Of a DNA stretch of 64,000 nucleotides, positions 45,209-55,479 are shown in pieces. The notes beneath the pieces were generated by a model that was given only the letters and a program-made list of their open reading frames with translations, was not told the origin of the DNA and searched no databases. The stretch is from Laburnicola sp. R22_1. Its lineage: Eukaryota; Ascomycota; Dothideomycetes; Pleosporales; Didymosphaeriaceae. Made by a program: the position numbers and the translations under genes. Every line of letters begins with the position of its first letter. The first letter of the stretch is position 1. Location: assembly GCA_014281115.1 (NCBI GenBank), contig JACONQ010000020.1:1-64000 (forward strand), in the 5' to 3' direction.

Positions 45209-46312
45209 CTACCGTATCGAAAGAACACTTACAGGTTTTGAATATTTGGCTGACGCTGTCTTCTTCTCGTTGAACAACTCATCCAGAAAATCTACCATGT
45301 CTTTACAGCCACTCCATTGCTCTGCATTCGTTAGGCCAAAAACTTTGTTCACGGCACGTTGATCCACAATGAACTCCATGCTATGCTTCTCGGTCGGAAG
45401 CGCATGGCCCTCCATGCATTCGAGCAATACGAAGCCGAGGTCCTTTAAGTCAGAATTGTCAAGGTGCGATCCAGCACTCTGAGTCACCGCCTCGAAGTCC
45501 GCTGCCGTTATTAGCCAAAGAAGCTGTCGGAAAAGGTTACATACATAGAACGATACGTAAATCGGGCGTTGTAAACCGGATGGTTTTCGCTTGCACCCGA
45601 CGATGTACCATGCCGTGGTGCGCGAGATGACCAAGAGCGTTGAAAACCTGGCAAGTAAGGCCCCGAACAACGAGCAGGAAACGTGACTCACAGCATGGGC
45701 GATGCATTGAATGTGCCGCTCTTCCATCTTCAGATGTACATGAAGTATTTGTGCAAGCGTGAAACGAGAGTATTCGAAAATCAGCTCTATCGATTCGGTA
45801 TTCGACACCGCGCTAACAAGCTTGACAACATTCTCGTGGCTGACGAGATCAAATGCTCGTTTCTCCGCAAGGCCAGCAGCAAGTCTACATTTTTTCACCA
45901 TGAGCAAGCCATGTCGTCCTCGCTGGGTGCGCACGTCCCACTCTTCCCCGTCTTGTGTAAAAGTACCCAACGTGACCGCTGGCCCGTCCTTGCTGGGTGG
46001 CGGTTCTGGCTGCGAAAGGGCTTCGCGAAAGTTGACGGACGGAGGGAATAGCTTCACAGGCGATCTGGATAGAACTGCGGCAGTGCTAAGCTGCGAGGTT
46101 TGGGATTGGGTGGTGGAAGCGCGGAGATTGGTAGATGGACGGAGGGGAGGCTTAGGGGGTGGGCGCGTGGGCTCCAAGGCTTTGGCTTTCTCTCGTGCTT
46201 GGACGTCGAGCGCTACTTTGGTGGGTACGACGTTCTGCGTTGGGTTGAGCACCCGCTGAGGACGGGGAAGAGGAAGGGGAGGGGGAGGCTGCCCACTCGA
46301 CGGGACGGTCAT
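45209..46312 (-). CDS. Protein-kinase-like protein, probable pseudokinase
   Basis: Three predicted exons (46312-45692, 45647-45545, 45501-45209) give 338 residues. A Pro-rich N-terminal 110 residues (SGQPPPPLPLPRPQRVL) precedes a kinase-fold domain: GLLMVKKC may be the beta-3 Lys, and ELIFEYSRFTLAQIL is hinge-like. The catalytic loop reads HGMVHRRVQ, where active kinases have HRD. The metal-binding loop reads SDFEAV instead of DFG. Both core residues are therefore altered, so catalysis is unlikely and a scaffolding role is possible. Introns of 44 and 43 nt (GTGAGT...CCAG; GTATGT...GCTAAT...GCAG) are needed to restore these motifs. It is transcribed divergently from the gene at 46624. Confidence 0.68.
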   Translation of the reverse strand: MTVPSSGQPPPPLPLPRPQRVLNPTQNVVPTKVALDVQAREKAKALEPTRPPPKPPLRPSTNLRASTTQSQTSQLSTAAVLSRSPVKLFPPSVNFREALSQPEPPPSKDGPAVTLGTFTQDGEEWDVRTQRGRHGLLMVKKCRLAAGLAEKRAFDLVSHENVVKLVSAVSNTESIELIFEYSRFTLAQILHVHLKMEERHIQCIAHAVSHVSCSLFGALLARFSTLLVISRTTAWYIVGCKRKPSGLQRPIYVSFYVCNLFRQLLWLITAADFEAVTQSAGSHLDNSDLKDLGFVLLECMEGHALPTEKHSMEFIVDQRAVNKVFGLTNAEQWSGCKDMVDFLDELFNEKKTASAKYSKPVSVLSIR

Positions 46313-46623
46313 AACGGGAGAATCGCAGTGGCGATGACTGAGCGGCGATGCGAACGTGTTACGCCATGATTGAGGGGGACAAGTAGACACATAGTAGTGT
46401 CGTGGCCCTTTGCGTCGGCGCGCGCGCACAACGGAAGCCGTTTGTGAGTTTCGGTCTCTCGAATGTGAAAAGTAGGAAATCAGATTTGGTTGGGCGCCCG
46501 TGCACCTTGAGCACTAGCCGCAATGACGACTCATAAGCGTGCAACTTGAGTTACTGTACTAGCATTGTTGCGCTGCCCGTACCATTTCTTTATTTTTTTG
46601 GATACACGTTGCTTCCTACGTTC
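46313..46623. promoter_or_regulatory. Divergent promoter region between pseudokinase and coiled-coil genes
   Basis: 311 bp separates the two predicted start codons on opposite strands, so both promoters probably lie here. Co-regulation is possible but only inferred. Confidence 0.4.
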
Positions 46624-47286
46624 ATGATGCGCTCCACGACTATTCGCTATGCTCCGCTGCCGCCGTTGCGACCCAAGTGGTCCGCCGAGCAAGAGGTCAT
46701 TGCTGTACCACGGACGCCGGCCCCGTTATGCCCCGACGTCGGCGGTTCAGCCAATGTTGAGCCGACACTCTCCGCCACCGCCCCGGAGGTCTCCCATGCT
46801 AACCCGTCGCCCTCTCCAACCGACCGACAGCTGGGCGGCTCAGCGTCCTCGGCCACCTCGGCGACAAAGCTCGATGAGAAGATGGTCATCAATCCCTTGC
46901 AACCCGGCAATGGCTGGCCCTCCCAAATTGCCGGTCGCATGACCACTTCGTGGCTGCTGCCCGCGCACAATGACCAGTCATCGGCCATTGTCCTTCTTCT
47001 CAAAACCGAAATCGAGTCTCATAAGATCTCCAAGGAGATGTTGCATGCGACCGAGCAACGACGACTGGAAGCTGTGCACTACTGTCGACATCTCGAGGCC
47101 ACCAAGCAAAAGCTCGAAACGGACGTTCGCAATTGGGCAGCCGCTTACAATGCTCTCGCAGTTGCGTTTTCGCAATGCTCGGCCGAACACAAACGCCTCG
47201 CTGTTGGAAACGCTGTACAAGGTAATGATGTTGATATCCATGCCCCATTGCAGACACATGGCACACCACCTACGGATGCAGAGTAA
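46624..47286 (+). CDS. Hypothetical protein with C-terminal coiled coil
   Basis: The first ATGs are at 46624 and 46627, giving about 220 residues. The N-terminal half is Pro/Ser/Thr-rich and probably disordered (PSPSPTDRQLGGSASSATSA). The C-terminal part (about residues 125-195 from 46624) has heptad-like sequence (LLKTEIESHKISKEMLHAT, HLEATKQKLETDVRNW). An open stretch upstream of the first ATG contains a hydrophobic segment but no start codon. No family is recognised. There are no RIP lesions. Confidence 0.55.
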   Translation: MMRSTTIRYAPLPPLRPKWSAEQEVIAVPRTPAPLCPDVGGSANVEPTLSATAPEVSHANPSPSPTDRQLGGSASSATSATKLDEKMVINPLQPGNGWPSQIAGRMTTSWLLPAHNDQSSAIVLLLKTEIESHKISKEMLHATEQRRLEAVHYCRHLEATKQKLETDVRNWAAAYNALAVAFSQCSAEHKRLAVGNAVQGNDVDIHAPLQTHGTPPTDAE

Positions 47287-47620
47287 TTCATGTGACCTAG
47301 GTAGTCAATAGCGTAACTCAACACCAGCGCCTATAAAAATTTCAATCATCCATTTTAATGTGAACTAAGTTAACGTTACCTATATTTTTCTCGTTGCGGC
47401 GGATTTCTCGTGGCGCAGGGAGGGACATTAGTCCAATTCAGATTTACCCTTCAGACTTTTTCTACCCATTCTGCTCACTCCTTCCGCCCTTGCCACTTTC
47501 GCCTCTTGTTATTTTCTTTTCAAAAAATCACTTAACGCTGGTTAACAATACGAATGAGACAGGGGCGTACTCCTAAGCTCGATGTAAACATTCCATTATC
47601 CTATCTAATTAATCATCAAT
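47287..47620. other. Convergent intergenic region
   Basis: It probably holds the 3' untranslated regions of the two neighbouring genes. No other feature is visible. Confidence 0.45.
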
Positions 47621-48550
47621 CTACCTGGACCTGGTGCTTACGTCCATTCTCTCCATACGCTGTTGAAGTTTCTCAAGTTGCTTTCTCATTTCCCGATTTT
47701 CCGCCCTAAGTGCTTCGGTATCGCCCCCGCCTCTCGGCTCCTTTACGCGCCGGGATCCATCTTGTGGTGTTCCTGCTGAAGACAGAATCTCGTCCCAAGA
47801 GCTCATTACAGATGCCGCTCGCCCCCTTCGTGTCCTTGTTCGGGATGGCGACCTTGGCCGCTGGGTACTCGCCGGAGATGGTGATCGAGGCTGCTGGGTA
47901 CTCGCCAGAGATGACGATGGAGACATCCTGGTGCGGCAAATGCCACACTGTTCCTCGAAGCGCTTTTGATTTGCTTTCGCTGTACGCATTATACGCTCGT
48001 CTGCCTTCTTCGTGCCTTGTCGCAGTCGGAGCTCAGTTGCTGGCTCCCATCTCAGTTCAGGATCCGCTCTCGTCAGATGGCGATCCCACGATATTAACAC
48101 GTAAACGGAATCCCGCCTTGTGCCGTTAATTGTCTTTTCCGTGAGATAAGCGTACGTGTCTTTTGTCGGATCTTCTGCAAATGCAACGCCCAATACGTCC
48201 ACAATGTGCCCTTCCAACATATACTTTCGCTCTGTTTTCGATCCGGAAACCATCGTGTTTCCTATTCGATTGTTTCCAATGGTAACTTCCTGGTGGGGAG
48301 GCAGTCCGTTTTCGTAGTCATTGTCCCTATACCCAAGTATAGGATCGGATTCCTTGCGCCAGATAGGGGCTGTGTCAGGTCCGTACTGATTGATGTAGAA
48401 TCTGCCGTTGTGGTCTCCCCAGCCGACCGTCTTCTTGTCCTTACAATCGTAAAGGGGTTCAACGAGAAGTGTATGCAGTGATGGATACGATGCTTGCACA
48501 TTTGGCGTTTCCTTCTCATGAGAGATAAGACCTAACAGCTCTTTCTCCCA

Positions 48551-48558
48551 CCTCTGTA
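48551..48558 (+). repeat. Target site duplication of hAT-1, left
   Basis: CCTCTGTA, identical to 51535-51542. Eight bases is the hallmark of hAT elements. Confidence 0.93.
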
Positions 48559-51534
48559 CAGACTTGCTACCAGTCAGTCTATTCAGTTCGGACTGACTGA
48601 ACTGACTGAATCTTGGCAGTCAGTTCAGTCAGTCTTCGTTCCGTCCGGATATCAGTTCAGTCAGTCTAGAGACCTCTGGACTAACTAAACTGACTAAATT
48701 AGACTGAATTTGAAGCTGTGTTTTGCAGTCACGATAGCAACTTCTAGTGTTGCTTAGAACACGGTTTGTTAATGCAACTAAGCTAGGCGCTAGGCTTAAA
48801 TAGGAAGGCACTAGTCCTGTATGGGTCAAATATAATCCCCGAGCCAATCAGGCTCTGCTAATTGCGCTACGGCCACATGGCCGCCTTGACGCGTTGCGCC
48901 CGCTCCAGCAACCTAATGCGACAATACTCTCGCCGCTAGATATTTTAGTGTACTTTATATCTACTCCTTTGAACTTAAGCCTCCGCCGCCTTGTTAAACG
49001 CGATAAGTGCAGTTCTCCTCTACTGTCGCTATCGAACGCGCCTACTGCTGGGGATACCGCAAGCGAGGCTTAGCCCAACAAGCCCGTGGCAATATATGCG
49101 GACTTACCTAACGACGACAACTATTACGTTGGGCTTAATTTTAAGCGCGTGCCGTACCTGGAGCGACGCTAAGCAGAGCGCAGTCGCGGCGCAGTAAGAA
49201 GCTGGATCTACTGCCACGGCTGGGGCGTATAGCACCGCAAGCATAAGAAGAATTATTGGCTTTGCCAGATCTGCTATAAGCAACAGCGGTAATAGGAGGC
49301 CTACTACGAGGCTGATAGCACTACGAACGCTGGTTGACACCTCTTAAGCAATAGGCCTGGGCACTTACTTAGACCTAATAGACCTATACTAATTGCTAGC
49401 TAGGAGGGCAATATTATAGGCGCGCTTGCAAAATCACAAGTCTATATAATAAGGTCTAGAGGTGTAGAGGTCTCCTAGGAGGTTGCTAATAAGATAGCGG
49501 CAAGCTTTTTATCCTCTTAGTTTTAAGACGCCCTAAAGGACTAGGTAATTGCTAACAACTAGAGCCTACGCGTAATAGAGAGTCCGCAGTTTCGAAATAT
49601 AATCGCGGCCGCAAGTCCCCTAGCGGAAGCCCGGTCGCTTATACATGTTTCCTTTGACAACTGGACCTTAACTGGCGGACGGTACGCTTTCACCGGCCTC
49701 TGCGTACATTACCTTAACGGCGAGGGCAAGCTAGTTAACCACTTGCTCAGGTTGCCTGAGCTTCACGGGGCGCACACTGGCAATAATATTGCCTTAGTAG
49801 CGGCGATAATACTGCGGCTATTTAGTGTTAACGACACAAGCGTTAGATACTTTGTGCTTAATAACGCAAGCAACAACAATACTGCGGTTAAGTCTTTAGC
49901 AGAGGAGTTCAACTTTACTGTAAGCGAGCGGCGGCTGCGCTGCTGCTGCCACATCCTTAACCTAGGCGCGCAGTTAGTAATTTGGGGTAAAGATCGTAGC
50001 GCGTACAAGAACGACGCCGCTCACCTTGACGACGAGGAGAAGTACATAGATGAGTGGCGTAAGTACGGCCCTATTGGCGTCCTTTTTGACGTAATCGCGT
50101 CCATCTGCACGCCGCAAACTCGACAGCTATTAGAGCGCCTGCAGCATGACGAGGCAGAGGCGATAGGCGTTATAGCTAACATCTGGCAACTTGTTAAGCC
50201 TGTTAAGACGCGCTGGAATAGCTATTTTGACACTTTTGTGCGCGCAGCCGAGCTATATGGTCCTATTGACAGCTATATTGAGTTTAAACTTAAGGAGCAC
50301 AGCGCCGCAACAGCACCATTACAACGCCGGAAGAACCGTGAGTAGCTGCCTGCTGCGCAGCCGCGACTATATGTACGCGAGGGCGGCCTAAGCGGCAAGG
50401 ACTGGGCGACGATTATGGAGTATATCCAACTCCTTGAGCCATTTGCGGAAGCTACACAGCTGCTTGAAGGCCGCGGCCGACACGGCCGCTACGGCGCTAT
50501 ATAGGAGGTTTTAGTAACGTTTAAATGGCTTCTTGACCAGCTTGAGGCTCTTAAAGACCGCCTTAAGGACATTAATTACGAAGATCCTGACGCGCCTGAA
50601 GACCATCTTGTTACGCACGTTAACCTTGCGCATAGTAAGCTTGCTGAGTACTACGAAAAATTCGATAACGCGCCTGTTTACTACGCCGCTACAGTCCTCC
50701 ACCCGCACTACAAGAACCACCTTGCGGCGCTCTGGAAGGTGCCTAACACCCATATTACCGCCCGCGACGGCGTCCACTATCGCGACGGCTGGCTTGATAA
50801 TAACTATTGGGCGTTCTTGCGAATGTGGCAGGAGCGGAGCAACGCTGCGGTCGACGTAGCTGACGCAATAACGCCGCCGCAAAAGAAGCCCTAGCTAGGG
50901 CTGTTAGCATCGCGATCAGCCTTTCTACAGTTGTTGATTAAGACCAATCTGCGGCAGGTAGAGGCAAGTCTGAAGGAGGATGAATATAAGATCTAGAGGC
51001 GGCAACTGGCGTTAGCTGAAGAGGATTAGCTGTCGCTTAACCCGCTGCTCTATTAGGAGTCAGTTGCTAGACAATTTCCAGTACTTTCTAAGTTTGCTAT
51101 TAACATACTTACAATACTGGCGTTAGTAGCAGACTGCGAGCGGACATTTAGCGAGCTTGGCGACATGTTAGGCACGCGGAGACTCTATATAAAGCCAGAG
51201 CTTGTCGCAGCTTTACAGAGTTTAAAGAGCTAGAAGAGGCTTAGTATATAGCCAGCAACCACGTCTACTTATGGGCCAGCACGTGTACTATTAGAAGAAG
51301 AAATTTCAAAAATACAAGAGCAGCTGTCCCAGTTCGACATTAGTTAACCTAATTTAGGTTAGTCTAGTTCAGTCCAGTCAGTCCGCAGCAGCAGCAAGTT
51401 CAGTTCAGTTCAGTCAGTTTTAATGTACCTAAAAAGTCTTGGCAGTCAGTTCAGTCCAGTTCAGTGACCTTCAAACATCAGTTCAGTCAGTCCGGAGCCC
51501 TCCGGACTGACTGAACTGACTGATAGCAAGTCTG
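48559..51534 (+). mobile_element. hAT DNA transposon, 2,976 bp
   Basis: The ends are inverted repeats starting CAGACTTGCTAYCAGTCAG. The subterminal regions carry many copies of CAGTTCAGTCAGT in both orientations (48570-48700 and 51360-51525). The element is flanked by an 8-bp duplication and carries a transposase on the plus strand. It lies inside the gene at 47621-53155. Confidence 0.95.
48960..51347 (+). pseudogene. hAT transposase, interrupted by TAG stops
   Basis: An N-terminal BED-type zinc-finger region (WLCQICYK near 49,260) is followed by the catalytic domain, which is open for 200 codons at 49743-50345 (YFVLNNASNNNTAVKSLA, RRLRCCCHILNLGAQLV). The C-terminal dimerisation domain is at about 51080-51240 (DCERTFSELGDMLGTRRLY). 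It is broken by ten or so TAG codons where CAG or TGG is expected. The family cuts and pastes hAT elements; this copy cannot make full-length enzyme. Confidence 0.88.
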
Positions 51535-51542
51535 CCTCTGTA
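51535..51542 (+). repeat. Target site duplication of hAT-1, right
   Basis: CCTCTGTA, immediately after the inverted repeat end GCAAGTCTG. Confidence 0.93.
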
Positions 51543-53155
51543 TGTCAGCGGAGCTTGGATTCGGCTTTGCCGTCAAGTTGGGGGCCAGAACATCGGTGCC
51601 CGGAATACTGAGCAATTCCATCTTGGTCGTCAATGCGTTCAGTTCAGATGTGGCGATCGCATCGTCAAAGTTATTGTCCGCGATCCTTTCCAAGTGTCGT
51701 ACCGGAAAGTAATGATCCTCTCTCTTCAATCCGAGGCTAGTGTTGAGCTTTTGAGCTTCTTCCTCATTGATGTGAGCCAAACTCTCAATCGCAATGCGAA
51801 GCGTTTCTTGGTTCCTGTGCTGCAAAGCACTTGATACTACCGTGAGCATAGCCCTGAACTTCTGCATGAATTCATTTTGTTCCGGGTAGGGCTCGAAGAT
51901 CGATCGTATCAAGCTCTCTCGGCGTTTCCGAACCCCTTCTTGTTCCGATTTGTATAAACAAACCAGCACCTCTCGTTGAGTTTTGCGATTGGCAACAGAC
52001 TTCCAATCAAATCCGTGTGCGCGGAGAATGTTCGAAAAGCGGACTACATCCTTTGCAAGTTCCAGTCTCCTTGGGTCCTTATCATTATCATTTGCGTGCT
52101 TAACATCATCAAGACGTTTACGGACATCCTGGATCAACTGTTTCAAGTGTGTGGGTGCAAGCGGAGTGTAACCATCCCGAGAAACTGCCGCTTCAACGCG
52201 GCTGTTCAGAGCAGCTAGCTTCGCTTCGTCATCCTCCAGTGGCCCATGATCCCACCAGTAACTGAGGATGATCAAGGCATCGGAATACAGCCTGCGGGCT
52301 GTCAAGTCGATAGCCGTCCGAGGCCCAACCACCTCACTACTCAGCCGCTTCAGTTCATGAGCTCGAGCCGTCTCCCTTTCGTTCACCTCCCTTTCCAATC
52401 TTTCTCGTTCTTTTTCTTCTTCTGTCTTGTTGTCTTCCCTGTCTTGGTCTTCCTTCTCTGCTTCGTCAATTCTTCTTTTTTTTTTCCGCTACCCACTGTG
52501 CATCGTTCATACGTAGGGGCCGTTCATACCACACTATACCGAACGTTTCTTCCGTATTGATGAGATGGTCCAATTTGGTTGTCTCTTCATCTGGCTTCTC
52601 GAAGAGTTCCTCCACTCTGCTTGGCACATCTTCGGAGCGAAACTCGAACCCCGCTGCTTCAACTTCGGATAAGTACCCATAAAGCTCATAAGCCTTTCTC
52701 TTCGCCGCCTGTATCATAAAATCTTTATATTCTTCGGAATTGTGTTCTTTTGTTGATGGTATTGGCATATGCCACTTTTGCGCGTCCTCCTCGATTGCTT
52801 TGCAAACCAGTGGCAGAATATCCCTCTCGCATTCATCCTGAAACTTGTTTCGTGCAGATCCTTTCCATAGTTTTTCTCTTTTACCATCAGTCATCTCGGC
52901 CGTTCTTTTGAGTTCTGCTGGCAAGCTTTGCATTGCATAGACTTGTTCGAAGAAATCCTCGACAGTTGCTGTTTTGCTCCATGCCTCGAAACTCTGACCT
53001 TCTGGTATGTACTTCTCCGCACACGCTTGCGCATACAGCTTCAAAGGAGCATTTTGCTCCCAAGGATCTTGGGGATGAAAAGACACCAAGTCGTAGAATT
53101 CCGCTACTTCCAAATTCGACGGCACGCCTCTCATGTCAGTGTCGTCGGAGGACAT

Positions 53156-53427
53156 AGTTGCTACTTGTGGTATTCAATGTTCGGATAGAAGGTGCGTATG
53201 GTAATGAAGCTTGCTTAAGACTCACGACTGATTCGGCGTTGATTCCGATTTAAATAAGTAACTCGCCAACGAGGAGGATGTGGCTGTGCGGTCTAGGCCT
53301 GCAATGAAGCATCAAAACGGTATCTGGAAAACCGAAATGCGGTTTCCAAAAGAGACTTCCCATTTCTTAGCTATTGCGAGCTAGCTATATAGATGGACCA
53401 CAGTGTTAGTCGATTTGCCAGACAATC
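53156..53427. promoter_or_regulatory. Divergent promoter interval
   Basis: 272 bp between the start of the split gene and the cupredoxin-like gene. CTATATAG at about 53385-53392 lies roughly 40 bp before the cupredoxin ATG and may act as a TATA box. Confidence 0.4.
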
Positions 53428-54135
53428 ATGTTTTCCCTTTCTCTCCCTCGTCCCGCCCACGACCTGCAGTGGGCTAACCACTCGACCGGCTGGAATTCCA
53501 CTTCTTGCCCGCCTGAAAGCACACTAAGCGACACGAACAGTTCTTCTCAAATTGTCGAAATCGTTGTGGGCGCTGCAGGACAGTTGGCGTTCAACCCGAA
53601 CTCGGTCAGCGTCACGCCTGGCACGACACTTCGATTTGACTTTCTAGGCCTCAACCATACCCTCACCCAAAGTTATTCTATAAATCCATGCTCTAATAGT
53701 TCTGGATTGGATACGGGGTTTCAACAATTCAATCCCCGCAACGTGAGTGGTACTTTTCGAGTGGACTATTTGGTTGAATCGGACCAGCCACAATGGTTTT
53801 ACTGTGCACAGGATGAACCCATATCCCACTGTCACTTGGGTATGATCTTCAGCGTGAACCCAAGTGATGACAAGCACGAGCCCTTTAATGATACGCGGTC
53901 ATCAGGCCCGCCATCAAGCTCCACCACTCTCGTCACCCCAAGCCCAACAACTAGCTTTTGCACCAGTGTCCCCTTATCAGCGCCACCTATTGCGACGGTT
54001 GCCACTAATGGTACTGCTTCTCTGACGGTCCAACCATACCCAACTTCAATCGTGCCGGAGCTTTCCAATAATGCTTACAGGCTTACGTACGCCCTCCCGA
54101 ATGTTGTAGGGCTTTTGCTTATAGCAATTCTATAG
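53428..54135 (+). CDS. Cupredoxin-like GPI-anchored cell-surface protein
   Basis: 235 residues from the ATG at 53428. A plastocyanin-like fold is indicated by VEIVVGAAGQLAFNPNSV near 47, the first His in LNHTLTQ near 105, and WFYCAQDEPISHCHLGMIF near 143-161, which supplies Cys, His and Met of a type-1 copper site. A Ser/Thr/Pro-rich stalk follows (about 170-215), then a hydrophobic C-terminus (VVGLLLIAIL), together typical of GPI-anchored fungal wall proteins. Several N-glycosylation sites are present. The N-terminus (MFSLSLPRPAHDLQWANHS) lacks a proper hydrophobic core, so the signal peptide is damaged or lies in a missed upstream exon. Confidence 0.78.
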   Translation: MFSLSLPRPAHDLQWANHSTGWNSTSCPPESTLSDTNSSSQIVEIVVGAAGQLAFNPNSVSVTPGTTLRFDFLGLNHTLTQSYSINPCSNSSGLDTGFQQFNPRNVSGTFRVDYLVESDQPQWFYCAQDEPISHCHLGMIFSVNPSDDKHEPFNDTRSSGPPSSSTTLVTPSPTTSFCTSVPLSAPPIATVATNGTASLTVQPYPTSIVPELSNNAYRLTYALPNVVGLLLIAIL

Positions 54136-55080
54136 GGGGTGAAGGTCAAGACTCGGGCATGCTATTCTTAATTGAGTTTCCATTGTATAGTTGCAATTAG
54201 ATAGCTGCTGCTCACGCGAATAAAACCACATCTTCCATTAGCCTGTTAACGTCCGTCCCTGTGTCGCGAGCCACCCTTCGTAGCGAGCCAAATTAAGGGT
54301 ACTTTGTCTTTACAGCAATCTGGACTGCGTAAACACATCTGAATTTGCTTGTAGCTAGGCAGAATCTGTAACGTCCGTCACTGCGGGTCGAGAAACACCC
54401 CGCGCCGAGATGAACATATTGTTCAGGCATTTTAACTCCTTTCCTTACGACTATATCAAGCTATAGTTAATGTATTATTTTTCTTTAGACAATTTCCTTC
54501 CAGGAACCTGTCTGCAGTGCGAAAAATACAAAGGTTTTAGTCATGCCGTTAATCGTTCTGTTCACAGCATCTAGAACAATTTTAGGTTTTGCACCCCTGC
54601 TGCACAACAGCTATCAACACAATTCCCAATTTCGGAGTACTTAAATAATAGTTTAGTTACAAGAGAAGATATTTCTATAATTTAAAGAAGCTCAGCCGCT
54701 AGGAACATGCGCTCCGAATTTATCCATGCAAAGTAGCCTCAAGTACGTCTTGGCATAGGAAGTTAGCGTGCTTATATAATAGTACGCTAGATGATAAGCA
54801 ACTTGTATTGTATTCTATGCTATACCTAACCGTATAGCACTCTTCCAGATGCGTCTATAAATAGTCGCGTGCTAACTATTTTTAGCTACTAGGCGGTGTG
54901 CATTCCTTGTCTTCCATTAGGCATAGAGGTTATATTGTTAAGCACAGCAAGAAGTGCAAGAACGTATCTAGAAGATTCTAGATATACCTCTAGTAATATA
55001 AATACTTGCTGCTCCCCGGACCCCTCTATAAAATAGAGATTAGAAAAGAAATATATAATAAGATAACTTAAAGAGTGTGT
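54136..55080. other. Intergenic, no gene; dispersed repeat inside
   Basis: It holds the inverted copy of the 21643-21694 repeat at 54246-54296, plus a second TAACGTCCGTC at 54369. I recognise no coding sequence. Confidence 0.5.
54246..54296. repeat. Dispersed repeat, inverted copy of 21643-21694
   Basis: Starts TAACGTCCGTCCCT, about 90 percent identical to the reverse complement of the other copy by eye. Confidence 0.6.
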
Positions 55081-55085
55081 ACAAG

Positions 55086-55316
55086 TGTCTAATTACATGG
55101 TCCTTTGCACTTGCAAGGTGGCTGGCGCACTTACACCCTTGCATAATATGCATTCCACAACAAAGCAAGGGATCAAGCAAGGGATATCTAGACAGTTCTA
55201 GGCAGGCCATCTGAGGACAAAACAGAGTCCTTTGCCTCTAGCACGAAGACAGACAATTACATCTCAGTTCAATCAATTATCATCCCACTTTATCAAGAAC
55301 ACCCTTCAATCTAACA
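55086..55316 (+). repeat. Solo LTR of a copia A-like family, 231 bp
   Basis: Starts TGTCTAATTACATGG and ends AATCTAACA, with a 5-bp target duplication ACAAG at 55081-55085 and 55317-55321. Internal blocks (GGTGGCTGGCGCACT, CCCACTTTATCAAGAA) match the LTRs of copia A1 and A2. Confidence 0.82.
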
Positions 55317-55479
55317 ACAAGGCTTATGTACGAAATTTAAGGAACGTAGTACAACCTAAAGAATGCCCTAAAAAGATTGAGTTTTTGTTAACTGTAGCGC
55401 AAGTCAGTTAATATTCAGAAGGAAGCCATAACAACCGCTGTTAGTTTAAAAAAATCCACTAGCCTTACACAAAGACATA

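Larger units (their letters stand above)
47621..53155 (-). pseudogene. Large unknown gene split by a hAT element
   Basis: The 5' part runs from the ATG at 53155 to 51535 and the 3' part from 48558 to 47621. Removing the hAT element with one target copy, and one A from a 10-A run at 52476-52485, gives exactly 850 codons including the stop (849 residues) with no other lesion. The reading frame crosses the empty site smoothly (ADIQR then WEKELLG). The N-terminal third is acidic, the middle has a Lys/Glu-rich charged helix, and the C-terminus has Ser/Pro/Arg repeats and a final coiled coil (LRAENREMRKQLEKLQQRM). I recognise no domain. As it stands the gene is disrupted. Confidence 0.82.

Noticed and set aside
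48828..48885. tRNA-like stretch on the minus strand (GTAGCGCAATTAGCAGAGC)
   Set aside because: An A-box-like half and a short stem are present, but no T arm or acceptor stem pairs. It lies in the decayed end of the hAT element.
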